The position numbers and the translations under genes are program-made. Positions 54,608 through 63,808 of a stretch of 64,000 nucleotides of DNA are shown here, one piece after another. Source of the stretch: Candidatus Vicinibacter affinis (GTDB lineage Bacteria; Bacteroidota; Bacteroidia; Chitinophagales; Saprospiraceae); assembly GCA_016714365.1 (NCBI GenBank), contig JADJNH010000005.1, positions 1,402,501 to 1,466,500 on the forward strand. The letters run 5' to 3'. The notes beneath the pieces are model-generated. The model did no database searches. It had not been told where the DNA came from and was given only the letters and a program-made list of their open reading frames with translations. Position 1 is the first letter of the stretch; the number at the start of each line of letters is the position of its first letter.

Positions 54608-55029
54608 TTAACAGGATTTGAAACAAAAGAACAAGAAAATATGGTCCTTGTTTCAAGATTTCGCAAGATAGAGCTTTTTTTTATCACGCTAGCCGATGGT
54701 TGGAATGACCAAAAGAACATTAAGCGATTTAACTCTGTGTCAAAATGAAGGTAAGTATGTGTGAATCTTTCATACAGAGGCTCAAAGTTCCTTCAAGTTG
54801 AAGATTTTTATGGAATCCAGATCTTAATTATCCAACCGTTACCCGGCAATGTTCCATGAACCTCCTAAAACTTGGTTATAAGATGTCAAACACTTTTTAG
54901 TTTCGCTTCAAAATCCAATTTTGTCTACCATTGATATAATCTCTTATGAAAGAATTTTATTCGCAAATTTTATAAAATCAATTACGCCGGTTTATAATAA
55001 TTTTGCAAAGTTTCAGTTTTAACTCTTTG
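54608..55029. promoter_or_regulatory. divergent gap with -7 box for OstA-like gene
   Basis: An AT-rich gap between fni (minus) and the OstA-like gene (plus). TAATTTTG at 54998-55005 matches TAnnTTTG and sits about 25 bases before the preferred ATG at 55030. It overlaps a TTG (55003) that would give a longer protein, so the box argues for the later start. Nothing else was recognised. Confidence 0.4.
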
Positions 55030-56817
55030 ATGAAGTATAGTTCCTTATTATTGGTTCTTGTTTTTTTGATTTCAACCCTTGGGCTGTCTTCATCGCTTTT
55101 TGCTCAAAAAGATACTGCCAAAAATAGTGTTTACGTCATCCATTCTGAATTCCTGAGATTTGAACGATTTGATGGAAGAGAAATTCAATATTTGAGCCAG
55201 GACATTGCAGTATTGCATAAAAAAACATACTTATTTTGTGACTCCGCAGTCATAGAAGGGCAACGCGTTTTAGCCATCGGCCACGTCAGAATTGTGGAAG
55301 GGGATAGCTTACAAATCTTTGGAGATACACTTTATTACGATGGGTTAAAATTGCAAGCTGATTTTATCAACAACATTGTATTACGCCACAAGGATAGACA
55401 GTTGTTTACTTCTGCATTGCATTACGACCTCAAAAAACGAATTGCAAGTTATACTACCGGCGGCTTATTGTCCTCCGGCAATACCCAATTGGAAAGTAAC
55501 CGTGGATACTATCACGCCAAACAGGAAATGGCTTTTTTTAATGACAGTGTAAATGTAATACTACAGGACAGCATGAATCTTCAGGCTGATTCACTGGTTT
55601 TTGATGCAAAGAAGAATCATGTTGTTTTTACCGGGCCAACTGACATCAAGCAAAAAGACATGAACATCTATGCAGAGGATGGTTATTACGACATTAATCG
55701 GCAACGTTCCTATTTTTGGCAAAATCCTGTGTACAGAAAGTCATCCCAATCTGCTGATGCAGAAAATATTGAATTCCGGGCACAGGAAAATGTAATCATC
55801 CTGACAAGGAATGCCTGGATTCGGGACAGTATCCAGCAAGCGAAAGGAGACAGTATTTACATTGACCAGGCCACCGATATGGTTTATATTTATGGGAATG
55901 GCTGGTATCAGGATAAAGACAGGAGTCTCAAGGGTGAATCAATAGTCTACAACAAGAGAACCAAATCACTCCAGGTGCAGGGGCGAACTCAGGTTTTTGA
56001 AGGAAAACAAATTATTACAGCTAATAAGATTATTTATTCAGGGGATAAGGATTTAGGAGAAGCTTTCGGTGATGTGATACTCAGAGATACTCAGTCAGGA
56101 TTTGAAATACATTGTGATACTTTTCAATACAATAAGAAAGATAAATTATTGATCCCAATAGGAAAACGAAAGTATATTTCAACCCCTGTGGACAATGATA
56201 CACTTTATATGACCGCTGACAGTTTAATGTCACAGCAGATTTCAGAAAATGGTGATACATTCAACATTATGAGGGCATTTTATCACGTCAAAATTTGGGG
56301 CAATAAAATGCAGGGACTCTGCGACTCACTTTTTTTTGATGGAAGGGATTCAGTTTTCAGAATGATGAACAATCCGGTATTATGGGCAGATACCACGCAA
56401 TTTATAGGAGATACCATTTTGCTGTATCTTAGGAATAAAGCATTGCATCAAATCCACCTCATCCAAAAGGCATTTGTCTTGACAGAGTCGGTAACAAACC
56501 TTTCCAATCAAATGAAGGGAAGATACATAACTGCTTTTTTCGCAAATAAAAGAATGGACTATCTTACTGCCCAGGGAAATGCAGAATCAGTTTACTTTAT
56601 TCAGGATGATGACAAAGCTTATATTGGAACAAATTATATCAAATCCAGCAGTATGAAAATGGTTTTCAATGAGCAGCGCAAAATTGATAAGATTCATTTT
56701 TATACAAAACCTGAAGGAAACATGCTCCCGCTGAATTCCGGCAAGACAAAGCTGTTAGATGGCTATATTTCCAGAACAAAAGAGAAACCAACTTCACTAG
56801 AAGAAATACTTAATTAA
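55030..56817 (+). CDS. OstA-like (LptA/LptD N-terminal family) outer-membrane assembly protein
   Basis: About 595 residues from ATG at 55030. Signal peptide (LISTLGLSSSLFAQ), then many repeated beta strands of the OstA jelly-roll type: YLFCDSAVIEGQRVLAIGHV, QIFGDTLYYDG, INNIVLRHKDRQLFTS, and so on. Such proteins carry lipopolysaccharide across the periplasm. The C-terminal LptD barrel is absent, so it is a soluble LptA-like relative. The TPR protein gene follows after 6 bases. Confidence 0.88.
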   Translation: MKYSSLLLVLVFLISTLGLSSSLFAQKDTAKNSVYVIHSEFLRFERFDGREIQYLSQDIAVLHKKTYLFCDSAVIEGQRVLAIGHVRIVEGDSLQIFGDTLYYDGLKLQADFINNIVLRHKDRQLFTSALHYDLKKRIASYTTGGLLSSGNTQLESNRGYYHAKQEMAFFNDSVNVILQDSMNLQADSLVFDAKKNHVVFTGPTDIKQKDMNIYAEDGYYDINRQRSYFWQNPVYRKSSQSADAENIEFRAQENVIILTRNAWIRDSIQQAKGDSIYIDQATDMVYIYGNGWYQDKDRSLKGESIVYNKRTKSLQVQGRTQVFEGKQIITANKIIYSGDKDLGEAFGDVILRDTQSGFEIHCDTFQYNKKDKLLIPIGKRKYISTPVDNDTLYMTADSLMSQQISENGDTFNIMRAFYHVKIWGNKMQGLCDSLFFDGRDSVFRMMNNPVLWADTTQFIGDTILLYLRNKALHQIHLIQKAFVLTESVTNLSNQMKGRYITAFFANKRMDYLTAQGNAESVYFIQDDDKAYIGTNYIKSSSMKMVFNEQRKIDKIHFYTKPEGNMLPLNSGKTKLLDGYISRTKEKPTSLEEILN

Positions 56818-56823
56818 TGAGTA

Positions 56824-57543
56824 ATGAGTAGGCTGATTATTATTCTATTTGTTAGTACATTTTACTTGCAGGCACAGTCAATTGATCAAGGCTTAGATTT
56901 TTATGCACAATCTGATTATACGGCAAGCCTGAAAGTTTGGGAGGAGTTAATTGCTAAAGGATTTAGAGATAAAGAATTGTATTACAATCAGGCCAACTGC
57001 TATTACAAATTGAAAAAATATCCTGAAGCAATTCTATTTTACAATAAAGCTTTAGCCATTGATCCTTCTTACGCAGATGCAAAAGATAACCTAAGGTCGG
57101 CTGAAGGACAGGCAGGAATTGAAGACATTTCATTACCTCAATTTTTCTTATTGAGTTGGTTTTTAAGGTTGGGGAATGCATTGAGTGTTTTTTTTTGGTG
57201 GTCGTTAGGGGCATTTTTATTATCCGTTTCCATCTGGATATGGTACAGGGTGAGGTATCTGCGATACTTCAGTCTGCTTCTGGGATTTTTCGCACTCATA
57301 ACTTCCTGTTTGGCGATCTACCAAACCATGCAATCCGGAGATCACACCAAAGCAATTTTAATGGAGAATAACTCAATTTTACTTTCTCCGGACACGCTAA
57401 GTACCGCAAAAACCGAACTCCTGGCCGGAGAAACTCTTTTTCTAATCGATCATTTGGATCCTTGGGTAAAAGTACAAACCAAATCTTATGATGCCGGATG
57501 GATTCTAAAATCCAAATTGAGATTTGTGATGGATTCACTTTAA
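56824..57543 (+). CDS. BatE-like TPR protein with two membrane segments and SH3-like end
   Basis: 239 residues. Signal peptide, two or three TPR units (LDFYAQSDYTASLKVWEELI ... YYNQANCYYKLKKYPEAILF ... YNKALAIDPSYADAKDNLRS), two transmembrane segments (about 110-160), then an SH3-like domain (LLAGETLFLIDHLDPWVKVQ). This is the BatE layout of the Bacteroides aerotolerance operon. The other bat genes are not in the window. Sits 6 bases after the OstA-like gene. Confidence 0.8.
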   Translation: MSRLIIILFVSTFYLQAQSIDQGLDFYAQSDYTASLKVWEELIAKGFRDKELYYNQANCYYKLKKYPEAILFYNKALAIDPSYADAKDNLRSAEGQAGIEDISLPQFFLLSWFLRLGNALSVFFWWSLGAFLLSVSIWIWYRVRYLRYFSLLLGFFALITSCLAIYQTMQSGDHTKAILMENNSILLSPDTLSTAKTELLAGETLFLIDHLDPWVKVQTKSYDAGWILKSKLRFVMDSL

Positions 57544-57548
57544 CAGGA

Positions 57549-57866
57549 GGCTGGCTGATTTACGATAAGAAAGGCAACCTATGTATTGGGCGATTTATCT
57601 GAAATGCTTTCTTTTCGTTTGACCCAAAATTGTCATTAGCGTTCGTAGTGAGAGGCAAAAGAGCAACAAAGGCAAGACTCCTCGGAAGAAATTCGCGCGG
57701 AAGTGAAGTAATATTTCATTGAGCACGAATTTTGAGAAGAGGCTTGCATTTAAAGCTATTTTGGCTTGTAATAGAATTCTAATGACAATTTTGGGTTTAA
57801 CTTAGGGCTGGTAGATTTACGATAAGAAAGGCAACCCATGTGTTGGGCGATTTGTCTGAAATGCTT
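57549..57866. mobile_element. MITE-like element (57622-57796) between 61-bp direct repeats
   Basis: A 175-base segment is bounded by 18-bp perfect inverted repeats (ACCCAAAATTGTCATTAG at 57622-57639 and its complement at 57779-57796). It has no transposase. It lies between two 61-bp direct repeats (57549-57609 and 57806-57866; 5 differences). The inside is denser in GC than the flanks. Either an insertion duplicated its flank or a tandem duplication carried it. Confidence 0.65.
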
Positions 57867-57887
57867 GAGTCAGTTTAAACAACAAAA

Positions 57888-57913
57888 AAGGCCTCCAATT
57901 AATTGAAGACCTT
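57888..57913 (-). terminator. rho-independent terminator of rplU-rpmA
   Basis: On the minus strand, a 26-base stem (AAGGTCTTCAATT and AATTGGAGGCCTT) pairs fully with two G-U wobbles and is followed by TTTTTT. It begins 64 bases after the rpmA stop. Confidence 0.85.
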
Positions 57914-57976
57914 TATATTTTTTCTTATTGACCGTTTTTTTTGGAAACCGATTCAATAATTAATTACAAGTAGTGA

Positions 57977-58294
57977 CTATTCTTCTTCTGTTGAAGGAAT
58001 ATTTTTAGTCTGAGCTTCAGCTGGAACTACAGGAGTCGCTTCTGCTGCAATGATATGAACTACATTTCTGTCCTTACGGGTTTTGGTAAATTTTACCACA
58101 CCGTCAGTAAGGGCAAAAAGCGTCCAGTCTTTTCCAACACCCACGTTTCTTCCCGGATGGTATCTGGTACCTCTTTGTTTGATGATAATGTTACCGGCAA
58201 TGGCTTGCTGGCCTCCAAAAAGTTTCACCCCAAGACGTTTACTATTACTGTCTCGGCCGTTACTGGTACTACCTTCACCTTTCTTATGAGCCAT
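57977..58294 (-). CDS. rpmA: 50S ribosomal protein L27
   Basis: 105 residues. [60 protein letters not shown] are unmistakable L27. L27 lines the peptidyl-transferase centre with its N-terminal tail. No N-terminal cleavage extension is present. It is 18 bases downstream of rplU, the usual partner. The C-terminal tail ([18 protein letters not shown]) is longer and more acidic than in E. coli, a common variation. Confidence 0.97.
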   Translation of the reverse strand: MAHKKGEGSTSNGRDSNSKRLGVKLFGGQQAIAGNIIIKQRGTRYHPGRNVGVGKDWTLFALTDGVVKFTKTRKDRNVVHIIAAEATPVVPAEAQTKNIPSTEEE

Positions 58295-58312
58295 TTTTTT
58301 AGAATTTAAATA

Positions 58313-58624
58313 TTAGGCAATAATGGATTCAATCTTAATTTGAGTAAAAGACTGACGATGTCCGTTTTTCTTTTCCAGGCCTTTTCGTCTCTTCTTTTTG
58401 TAAACAATCACCTTGTCACCTTTTACATGATCCAAGACAGTTGCTTCCACTTTAGCTCCTTTAATACCGGGAGCCCCAATGGTGGTTGTTCCTTCATTTG
58501 ACAACATAAGTACATCGTCAAAACTGACAGCAGCACCTTTCTCGGCATCGATATGATGAACATACACTTTTTGGCCTGCTGCGACCTTGAATTGTTGTCC
58601 CTGAATGTTAACTATGGCAATCAT
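58313..58624 (-). CDS. rplU: 50S ribosomal protein L21
   Basis: 103 residues: MIAIVNIQGQQFKVAAGQKV, VHHIDAEKGAAVSFDDVLML, KVIVYKKKRRKGLEKKNGHR, QSFTQIKIESI match L21 throughout. Part of the 50S subunit. It leads the rplU-rpmA operon, which ends at the 57888 terminator. CAAATATA on the plus strand at 58650-58657 (TATATTTG on the minus strand) is a good -7 box 26 bases upstream. Confidence 0.97.
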   Translation of the reverse strand: MIAIVNIQGQQFKVAAGQKVYVHHIDAEKGAAVSFDDVLMLSNEGTTTIGAPGIKGAKVEATVLDHVKGDKVIVYKKKRRKGLEKKNGHRQSFTQIKIESIIA

Positions 58625-58649
58625 TTTTACAGATTTTTAAATCGGAGAG

Positions 58650-58657
58650 CAAATATA
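58650..58657 (-). promoter_or_regulatory. -7 box of rplU-rpmA operon
   Basis: TATATTTG on the minus strand fits TAnnTTTG and would give a leader of about 20 bases. A -33 TTG at the right distance was not found. Confidence 0.45.
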
Positions 58658-58891
58658 GCGCTTCTCAGCATTTCTTCATTGAAAAATTGTTAAAAATCAA
58701 CAAATTAACCGAAAGGCTTGGTCCAATTAACGGTTATTAAATCAAGCGGGTTTAATAATAATTTATTTTTATATATGTAAGTTACTAAAATACAATTATT
58801 TATTCCAAAATATATTTAATACGGCTTAAAGTCAATTCGCGGATTCCTCCATTAAATTCCTACATATTGGATTCCCTTACTCCTTAACTTT

Positions 58892-61087
58892 TTAGATACG
58901 AAACCCTATAGAACAAACAAAACTTCGTCCATCTGAACTCCAAATCCCCCCACCCGGATAAATGACTGGCCTTTTGGTGAAATAGGAAGTGTTTAAGAAA
59001 TTGTTTACACCGGCCCTTAAAATAAACCTTTTAGCAAACTTATAGGCGAGATTAAAATCCCAGATCGCGTAATCGGGAACAATTCCTTTGGCTCCATTTG
59101 AGGTGGGTTGGATCGTATTAAGTGGATCAGAAAAGCTTTCGTCGACATAACTGAACAAGAGGGTTGAGCTGAGAGTTTTGTAAGAGATATTCAATCCATT
59201 TCTGCTAATCCACCTTGGCACACTCTCCACTTCATTGCCACTGATGTTTGCATTAATTGTCCCTGCAGCCAACTGGGCATCTTCATAAGTCGCTTTCATT
59301 AGACTGGTAGAGGAAAACAAAGTGATTCTCCAAATGGGCATGTCCAGAACATTAAATTCAGCATATAATTCTAGACCATTTGTGAGGCTGTTGCCAATAT
59401 TCGTTTTGTAAGTATAACTACCGGTACTGTCTTGTAAAACGAGATTACCCATGCGATGGTCATATCTCATTCGAAACAATGTCAACTCAATTTTAAGCTT
59501 GTCTTTAAAATAGGCTTTAACACCTATCTCTGCATTGTATCCAAAGGCATCTTCAAGATCTTTGTCAGCTCGTTCTAAAACAGATCCCGGAATAATATCT
59601 TTTAATAAAACAGGTCTGTACGCTTGGGAAATACCTCCGTAAATTCTTAAGTTCTCCCTAATCTGATATTGGCTACTGATACCAAACGCTGGGATTTGGT
59701 GAGCTATTCTGTTGGGTGTTTCTTTAGGATCGTAATAACTTAGGGTTCCGGTCATATCGGTTTGACCATATTCATATCGCAGACCGGGTGAAATGCTCCA
59801 TCGGTCGTTTACATAAATTAAATTTTCAACTGAGAGTGCAATGCTCTGACTTTTATAATTCAAGTCCCTCCCAAATGCTCCAAGCACACTTAGGTCAAAA
59901 TCTGAATACACAGTTCCCTTACCTTGTTGCCTTCTGCTTAAATCGTTATTGAAATATCTCAATCCCACTGCAAGCACATGCCTCAATTTTCTTGTTTTGT
60001 AATGATGCAAAATCCGAAGTTCTGAAGTGCGCGAATTAAATTGATCAATATCTACTACTCTGTTTTTGTATTGCTGAGTAATAGGATCAATTTGATCCGG
60101 TCGATCTGCAAATCCTTCAAATTGAACTGAATTCCTGGTGCCAAATACACCTGACAATACCCAGTTTAAGGTGGTGTTTGCATTAATCTGCCAATTTAAA
60201 GTCAGGGAAGGAACAGTGATGTCCGGATTAAAATAATTTCTTGAACGAGTGGATTGCCTTGGATCGATTAAAAACATACTGTCAGTAAGAGGACCCGGAA
60301 TCTTGTACACATAACTGCTTCTTCCAACTTCAAAAGATAATTGTAGTTTATCATTAAATTGGTAACTGAGATTTAAAAATTGTGCATCCGAATTTGAATT
60401 TGAATTCTCACGGTACCCATTGGAAATGCGTTTTTGATAATACCCAAAATAACTAAATTTTCCAATTTTTCCACCAAGGGAGGCGTACGTGCTGTATAAA
60501 CCATAGGAACCTATTGAGCTAATGGACTCAAAGCTGATTGCCTTGCTGGTATCTGCCTTCTTCACCACATAATTCATCATACCCCCAAACTCTGCCCCGT
60601 ATTGTAGAGAAGAAGTTCCATGCACCAACTCAATCTGTTCAATTGCTTCCATAGGAGGGCTGTAATGGCTGGCGGGATAACCATACAAATCCGAATTAAT
60701 CATGATTCCATTTTGTCTGATATTGTACTCCCAACTTCTGTGCGGATCTAGTCCCCTGGTTGAAATATTCACCTGATTTCCTGAACCATCCATATCGTAA
60801 ATAAATGCACCCGGAATTTTTGCAAAAATTTGTCGCCCCGTTTTTTCAGCAAGATTTGCAGCCATATCCTTTACAAGGACAACTTCATTTTTTTTACCGG
60901 CAATAATATAGGTTTGATGAATGGATCCTAGTTGTTTGATGTCTGTTATTGGTCGGTATCCTTTAATCGTAATTTCATTCAAAACTTTGCCATTGATACT
61001 GTCTTGAATTTCTTCCTGACTAAATATAAGATTTGAAAAAAAGAGACCTAAAAATATTCCAATATACTTCAACATATTCGGGGTCAT
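58892..61087 (-). CDS. TonB-dependent receptor, FecA/CirA-like
   Basis: About 731 residues from ATG at 61087. A plug domain (FIYDMDGSGNQVNISTRGLD, then EAIEQIELVHGTSSLQYGAE) is followed by a 22-strand barrel, ending in aromatic Phe-Arg-Ile (GFRI). It imports iron complexes or similar ligands across the outer membrane with TonB energy. An earlier ATG at 61159 gives a 24-residue charged extension and places the -7 box inside the gene, so I prefer 61087 (or 61075). Ligand unknown. Confidence 0.93.
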   Translation of the reverse strand: MTPNMLKYIGIFLGLFFSNLIFSQEEIQDSINGKVLNEITIKGYRPITDIKQLGSIHQTYIIAGKKNEVVLVKDMAANLAEKTGRQIFAKIPGAFIYDMDGSGNQVNISTRGLDPHRSWEYNIRQNGIMINSDLYGYPASHYSPPMEAIEQIELVHGTSSLQYGAEFGGMMNYVVKKADTSKAISFESISSIGSYGLYSTYASLGGKIGKFSYFGYYQKRISNGYRENSNSNSDAQFLNLSYQFNDKLQLSFEVGRSSYVYKIPGPLTDSMFLIDPRQSTRSRNYFNPDITVPSLTLNWQINANTTLNWVLSGVFGTRNSVQFEGFADRPDQIDPITQQYKNRVVDIDQFNSRTSELRILHHYKTRKLRHVLAVGLRYFNNDLSRRQQGKGTVYSDFDLSVLGAFGRDLNYKSQSIALSVENLIYVNDRWSISPGLRYEYGQTDMTGTLSYYDPKETPNRIAHQIPAFGISSQYQIRENLRIYGGISQAYRPVLLKDIIPGSVLERADKDLEDAFGYNAEIGVKAYFKDKLKIELTLFRMRYDHRMGNLVLQDSTGSYTYKTNIGNSLTNGLELYAEFNVLDMPIWRITLFSSTSLMKATYEDAQLAAGTINANISGNEVESVPRWISRNGLNISYKTLSSTLLFSYVDESFSDPLNTIQPTSNGAKGIVPDYAIWDFNLAYKFAKRFILRAGVNNFLNTSYFTKRPVIYPGGGIWSSDGRSFVCSIGFRI

Positions 61088-61108
61088 ATACTCGGTTTTC
61101 GACTTTTG

Positions 61109-61116
61109 CAAAGATA
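61109..61116 (-). promoter_or_regulatory. -7 box of TonB receptor gene
   Basis: TATCTTTG on the minus strand matches TAnnTTTG, 22 bases ahead of the ATG at 61087. It supports the shorter start for the receptor. No -33 element was found. Confidence 0.4.
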
Positions 61117-61166
61117 CTTCAAATGCCTTCCGGAGATTGAAATAAAAATTAAAAATCAATTAAAAA

Positions 61167-61192
61167 ACCTCACAGAAATATTTCTGTGAGGT
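61167..61192 (-). terminator. terminator after haloperoxidase-like gene (26-bp perfect palindrome)
   Basis: ACCTCACAGAAAT and its exact complement form a 13-bp perfect inverted repeat. On the minus strand it is followed by TTTTTT, a good intrinsic terminator, 35 bases after the stop of the upstream gene (61227). Confidence 0.88.
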
Positions 61193-61226
61193 CTGAAATT
61201 ATTATGAATGCTTAACAAAAAACGTA

Positions 61227-62768
61227 TTACTCAACTCCATCTGTCTTGGCTACATTTACAGAATAGCTTCCAATATTTTTTCCCTGTACCACACCAATTT
61301 CAGAATCAAATCTGAAATGAATTCCACCGTACACACGGGATAAAGAGGCTTCTTTGGCGATTGCTTCAAATTCATTTCTGCTGTTGGGAAAGAAATGAGA
61401 CAAAACTTCTGCCGCAGCACCTGAAAATACTGAGTGACCAGAACTGTAGGATGGGAAATTTGGGATGCCCAAAATCGTTTTGAATCCTGGTATTACTTGT
61501 GAAGGTCTGGGATAATGATAGTAATATTTTGTATCCCAGCAACTGATGCCTCCATCCATAATGGCCATGTTTAGATAGGCTAATATTCTTGCAGTTCTCA
61601 ATGGATTATATTTTGATGAAACAATGTGCTCGCAAGCTATCCGGTTCCAATGTCCCGGTGGGGAATAGGTGCCAATCCCATCTGACCAGAAATTTGCAAT
61701 TTGTCTTTGTTCAGTTGTAAGGTTTTTTGCAAAAGATTTCAACTCTTCAGCAGCTGTATTGAATTCAGCACTACCAATTGCAGGTGGAGGGAGTGGTCTT
61801 ACGGCTTCAACGTTCGGTATGCACCAGGGTTTTACGGATCCGAATAATGGCGTGATCCCTACTGGTCTCACCGGATCTTCCAAATTATCCCACGCCCATC
61901 CAAATCTGGCTTTGGCAGCTAATTTAATTGAGTCTGATATGGGTCTTGGAGTTTGTGCATTTTTCATACCATCAGTCGATGCTCTTTTTGTAAAAACAGC
62001 TGCGACTATCTTGGCCAAAGAATCTCCGGCTGTGATTTCACTTTTAACATTCATACCTGCCCAACTCAAAACATTCTTATGCTCTGAGGCCTTGAGAGCA
62101 ATGTAGTCTTTTTCCAAGGGAAACATCGCAGTGAGGATAGCCTGAGATACAGAAGCTATTACTGCACCTTCTGAAGGATATCCGGGAAGATTGTTTTCCG
62201 GCAAATGTGTAACAATGCTTGAATCATTTACATAAGCAGGGGTCCTGTTATACTTTTGTTGCAGTTGCCAGGTGGCAATCATTGCATCATACTGGGCTGC
62301 AGTCAAATATGCCAACATTCTGCAGGCATATGGCGGATGCGAAAACGGGAAATAGGGATAAGTGGAAGGTGAAGCTGCATTTGGAACTCCATAACTGCCA
62401 TCCTGATTGGGAGCAGGTGGTAAATTATACTTAGACACCAGATCCCTCGCGATTTCATTCCATCGGATAAGACCGTTATTTCCCCAGTATTTTATCGCAT
62501 TGAGTTGTTCAGTACTCGGTTTTGCAGAGGCGGTTTTTAAATCTGACAACTCTTTTAGATAAGCCGCAGAGTTGGTTTCATCTGGTAATTTTACATCATA
62601 TTGATTGACATCACCGATCAGAATCGTTTTCCAGGTTCCTCCTTGTGCATCAAGTCCGGAAAAATGGTAAGTGTCAAACGAATAACCGGTATCAATGTCC
62701 TCCTGACAGGAAAGAGCCAGCACACATATTGCCGTAAAAGCTATTATTGATTTAAAATATTTTTTCAT
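61227..62768 (-). CDS. vanadium haloperoxidase / PAP2-like lipoprotein
   Basis: 513 residues with a lipobox (LALSCQ, about Cys21). The PAP2/haloperoxidase active-site triad is visible: HYPRPSQ, FPSYSSGHSVFSGAAAEVL and SRVYGGIHFRFD (Arg, Ser-Gly-His and Arg...His). The N-terminal part (about 1-200) resembles vanadium-dependent haloperoxidase family lipoproteins of Bacteroidota. It could be a phosphatase or haloperoxidase-type enzyme in the periplasm. It lies 11 bases after the outer-membrane protein gene on the same strand. Confidence 0.85.
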   Translation of the reverse strand: MKKYFKSIIAFTAICVLALSCQEDIDTGYSFDTYHFSGLDAQGGTWKTILIGDVNQYDVKLPDETNSAAYLKELSDLKTASAKPSTEQLNAIKYWGNNGLIRWNEIARDLVSKYNLPPAPNQDGSYGVPNAASPSTYPYFPFSHPPYACRMLAYLTAAQYDAMIATWQLQQKYNRTPAYVNDSSIVTHLPENNLPGYPSEGAVIASVSQAILTAMFPLEKDYIALKASEHKNVLSWAGMNVKSEITAGDSLAKIVAAVFTKRASTDGMKNAQTPRPISDSIKLAAKARFGWAWDNLEDPVRPVGITPLFGSVKPWCIPNVEAVRPLPPPAIGSAEFNTAAEELKSFAKNLTTEQRQIANFWSDGIGTYSPPGHWNRIACEHIVSSKYNPLRTARILAYLNMAIMDGGISCWDTKYYYHYPRPSQVIPGFKTILGIPNFPSYSSGHSVFSGAAAEVLSHFFPNSRNEFEAIAKEASLSRVYGGIHFRFDSEIGVVQGKNIGSYSVNVAKTDGVE

Positions 62769-62779
62769 GAGTTTACTTT

Positions 62780-63715
62780 TTATTGAATGGAGTTATTTGA
62801 TTGTTTGTTCCATAGGCCAAACTGATAAGCGACCCCTCCACTGTAAATGGTGGATTGCCCTACATTACGACCATCCAAAACATAGTTTCCTGATCCGATA
62901 ATACTTAATCCTTTTACGAATGTTGGGTAATACTGAAAGCCAAAACCTATTCTGCTATTGTTCATTTTATTCGAAGGAAATGGCATATCCTGTCTTCTGA
63001 TGTCATGTCCGGACAAACTGGTCATACCATCATAATTGACTTCAAGTCTAAGCCCTTTGTCAAACAACCACATTCCAATTAAGGCATTAAAAGTGGTGGC
63101 ATTTGGCATGTCCGCTTTATTGGAATAATATCCTTTATCTGTGTAATAATAATCCCTGTCCAAAGTGATTTCACTTCTTAAGTGGTAACCATACATGCCT
63201 CTAATGAAAAGTCCAAAATCAAATTCATATTGTAACATTCCTCTTAAGGAGGCTTCTGTCGCACCCAACCCAATACTAAAAGGCAAATAGTCCGGATTAT
63301 AATCGGTGACCGGAGTAGTCAATCCTAATGTGGTGTGTAAAAGAACCGATCCGGGGCCTATTTTTTGTCTGATAAGTTCTGCCTTTAGCCACATTCCAAG
63401 ATCTTGAATTCCCTGATCACCACTAAATTGACCGGCTGTTGGCTTGGTTTTTACCCAGGGAAGGGCAGCCATAAAATTGATCTTGTCTGTAATTCCCAAA
63501 GAAAACATGGGCATTACGCTTTGTCGATTGAGGGTACCAATATTACCATTCGTTCTCTTGAGTGTTCCTTCCCAGTATTCGTTCCAGCTGTCGTGTGAAT
63601 AAATTGCAGCCACACAAATCTGACCCTTGGGCATCATCAGATTGTCAATAGGCGTTTGTGCATTTAATTGCACAATAATTGTACAGGTAAGTAAAAAAAG
63701 TAGACTTCGTTTCAT
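62780..63715 (-). CDS. outer-membrane beta-barrel protein (MetA/transporter-type), unknown ligand
   Basis: 311 residues with a signal peptide (VQLNAQTP). The rest is strongly beta, with repeated aromatic-ended strands (FSLGITDKINFMAALPWVKT, LGLTTPVTDY, FDFGLFIRGMYGYHLRSE, IGFGFQYYPTF), fitting a porin- or transporter-like barrel. It starts the operon with the haloperoxidase-like gene. No conserved motif identifies a substrate. Confidence 0.75.
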   Translation of the reverse strand: MKRSLLFLLTCTIIVQLNAQTPIDNLMMPKGQICVAAIYSHDSWNEYWEGTLKRTNGNIGTLNRQSVMPMFSLGITDKINFMAALPWVKTKPTAGQFSGDQGIQDLGMWLKAELIRQKIGPGSVLLHTTLGLTTPVTDYNPDYLPFSIGLGATEASLRGMLQYEFDFGLFIRGMYGYHLRSEITLDRDYYYTDKGYYSNKADMPNATTFNALIGMWLFDKGLRLEVNYDGMTSLSGHDIRRQDMPFPSNKMNNSRIGFGFQYYPTFVKGLSIIGSGNYVLDGRNVGQSTIYSGGVAYQFGLWNKQSNNSIQ

Positions 63716-63783
63716 TTGAGTATAATTGAAAGTTCGTGAGTATTTGAATACTTGTCTACTTGGTCAGTGCTTCTATAAATAAG

Positions 63784-63808
63784 AAAGGGCTGATGTTTCA
63801 GCCCTTTT
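63784..63808. terminator. hairpin, likely terminator at right edge
   Basis: AAAGGGCTGA and TCAGCCCTTT form a 10-bp stem around a TGTT loop, followed on the plus strand by TTTTATATT. It lies 69 bases upstream of the barrel-protein start and may end a minus-strand gene outside the window or a plus-strand transcript. Nothing else was recognised to 64000. Confidence 0.55.
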
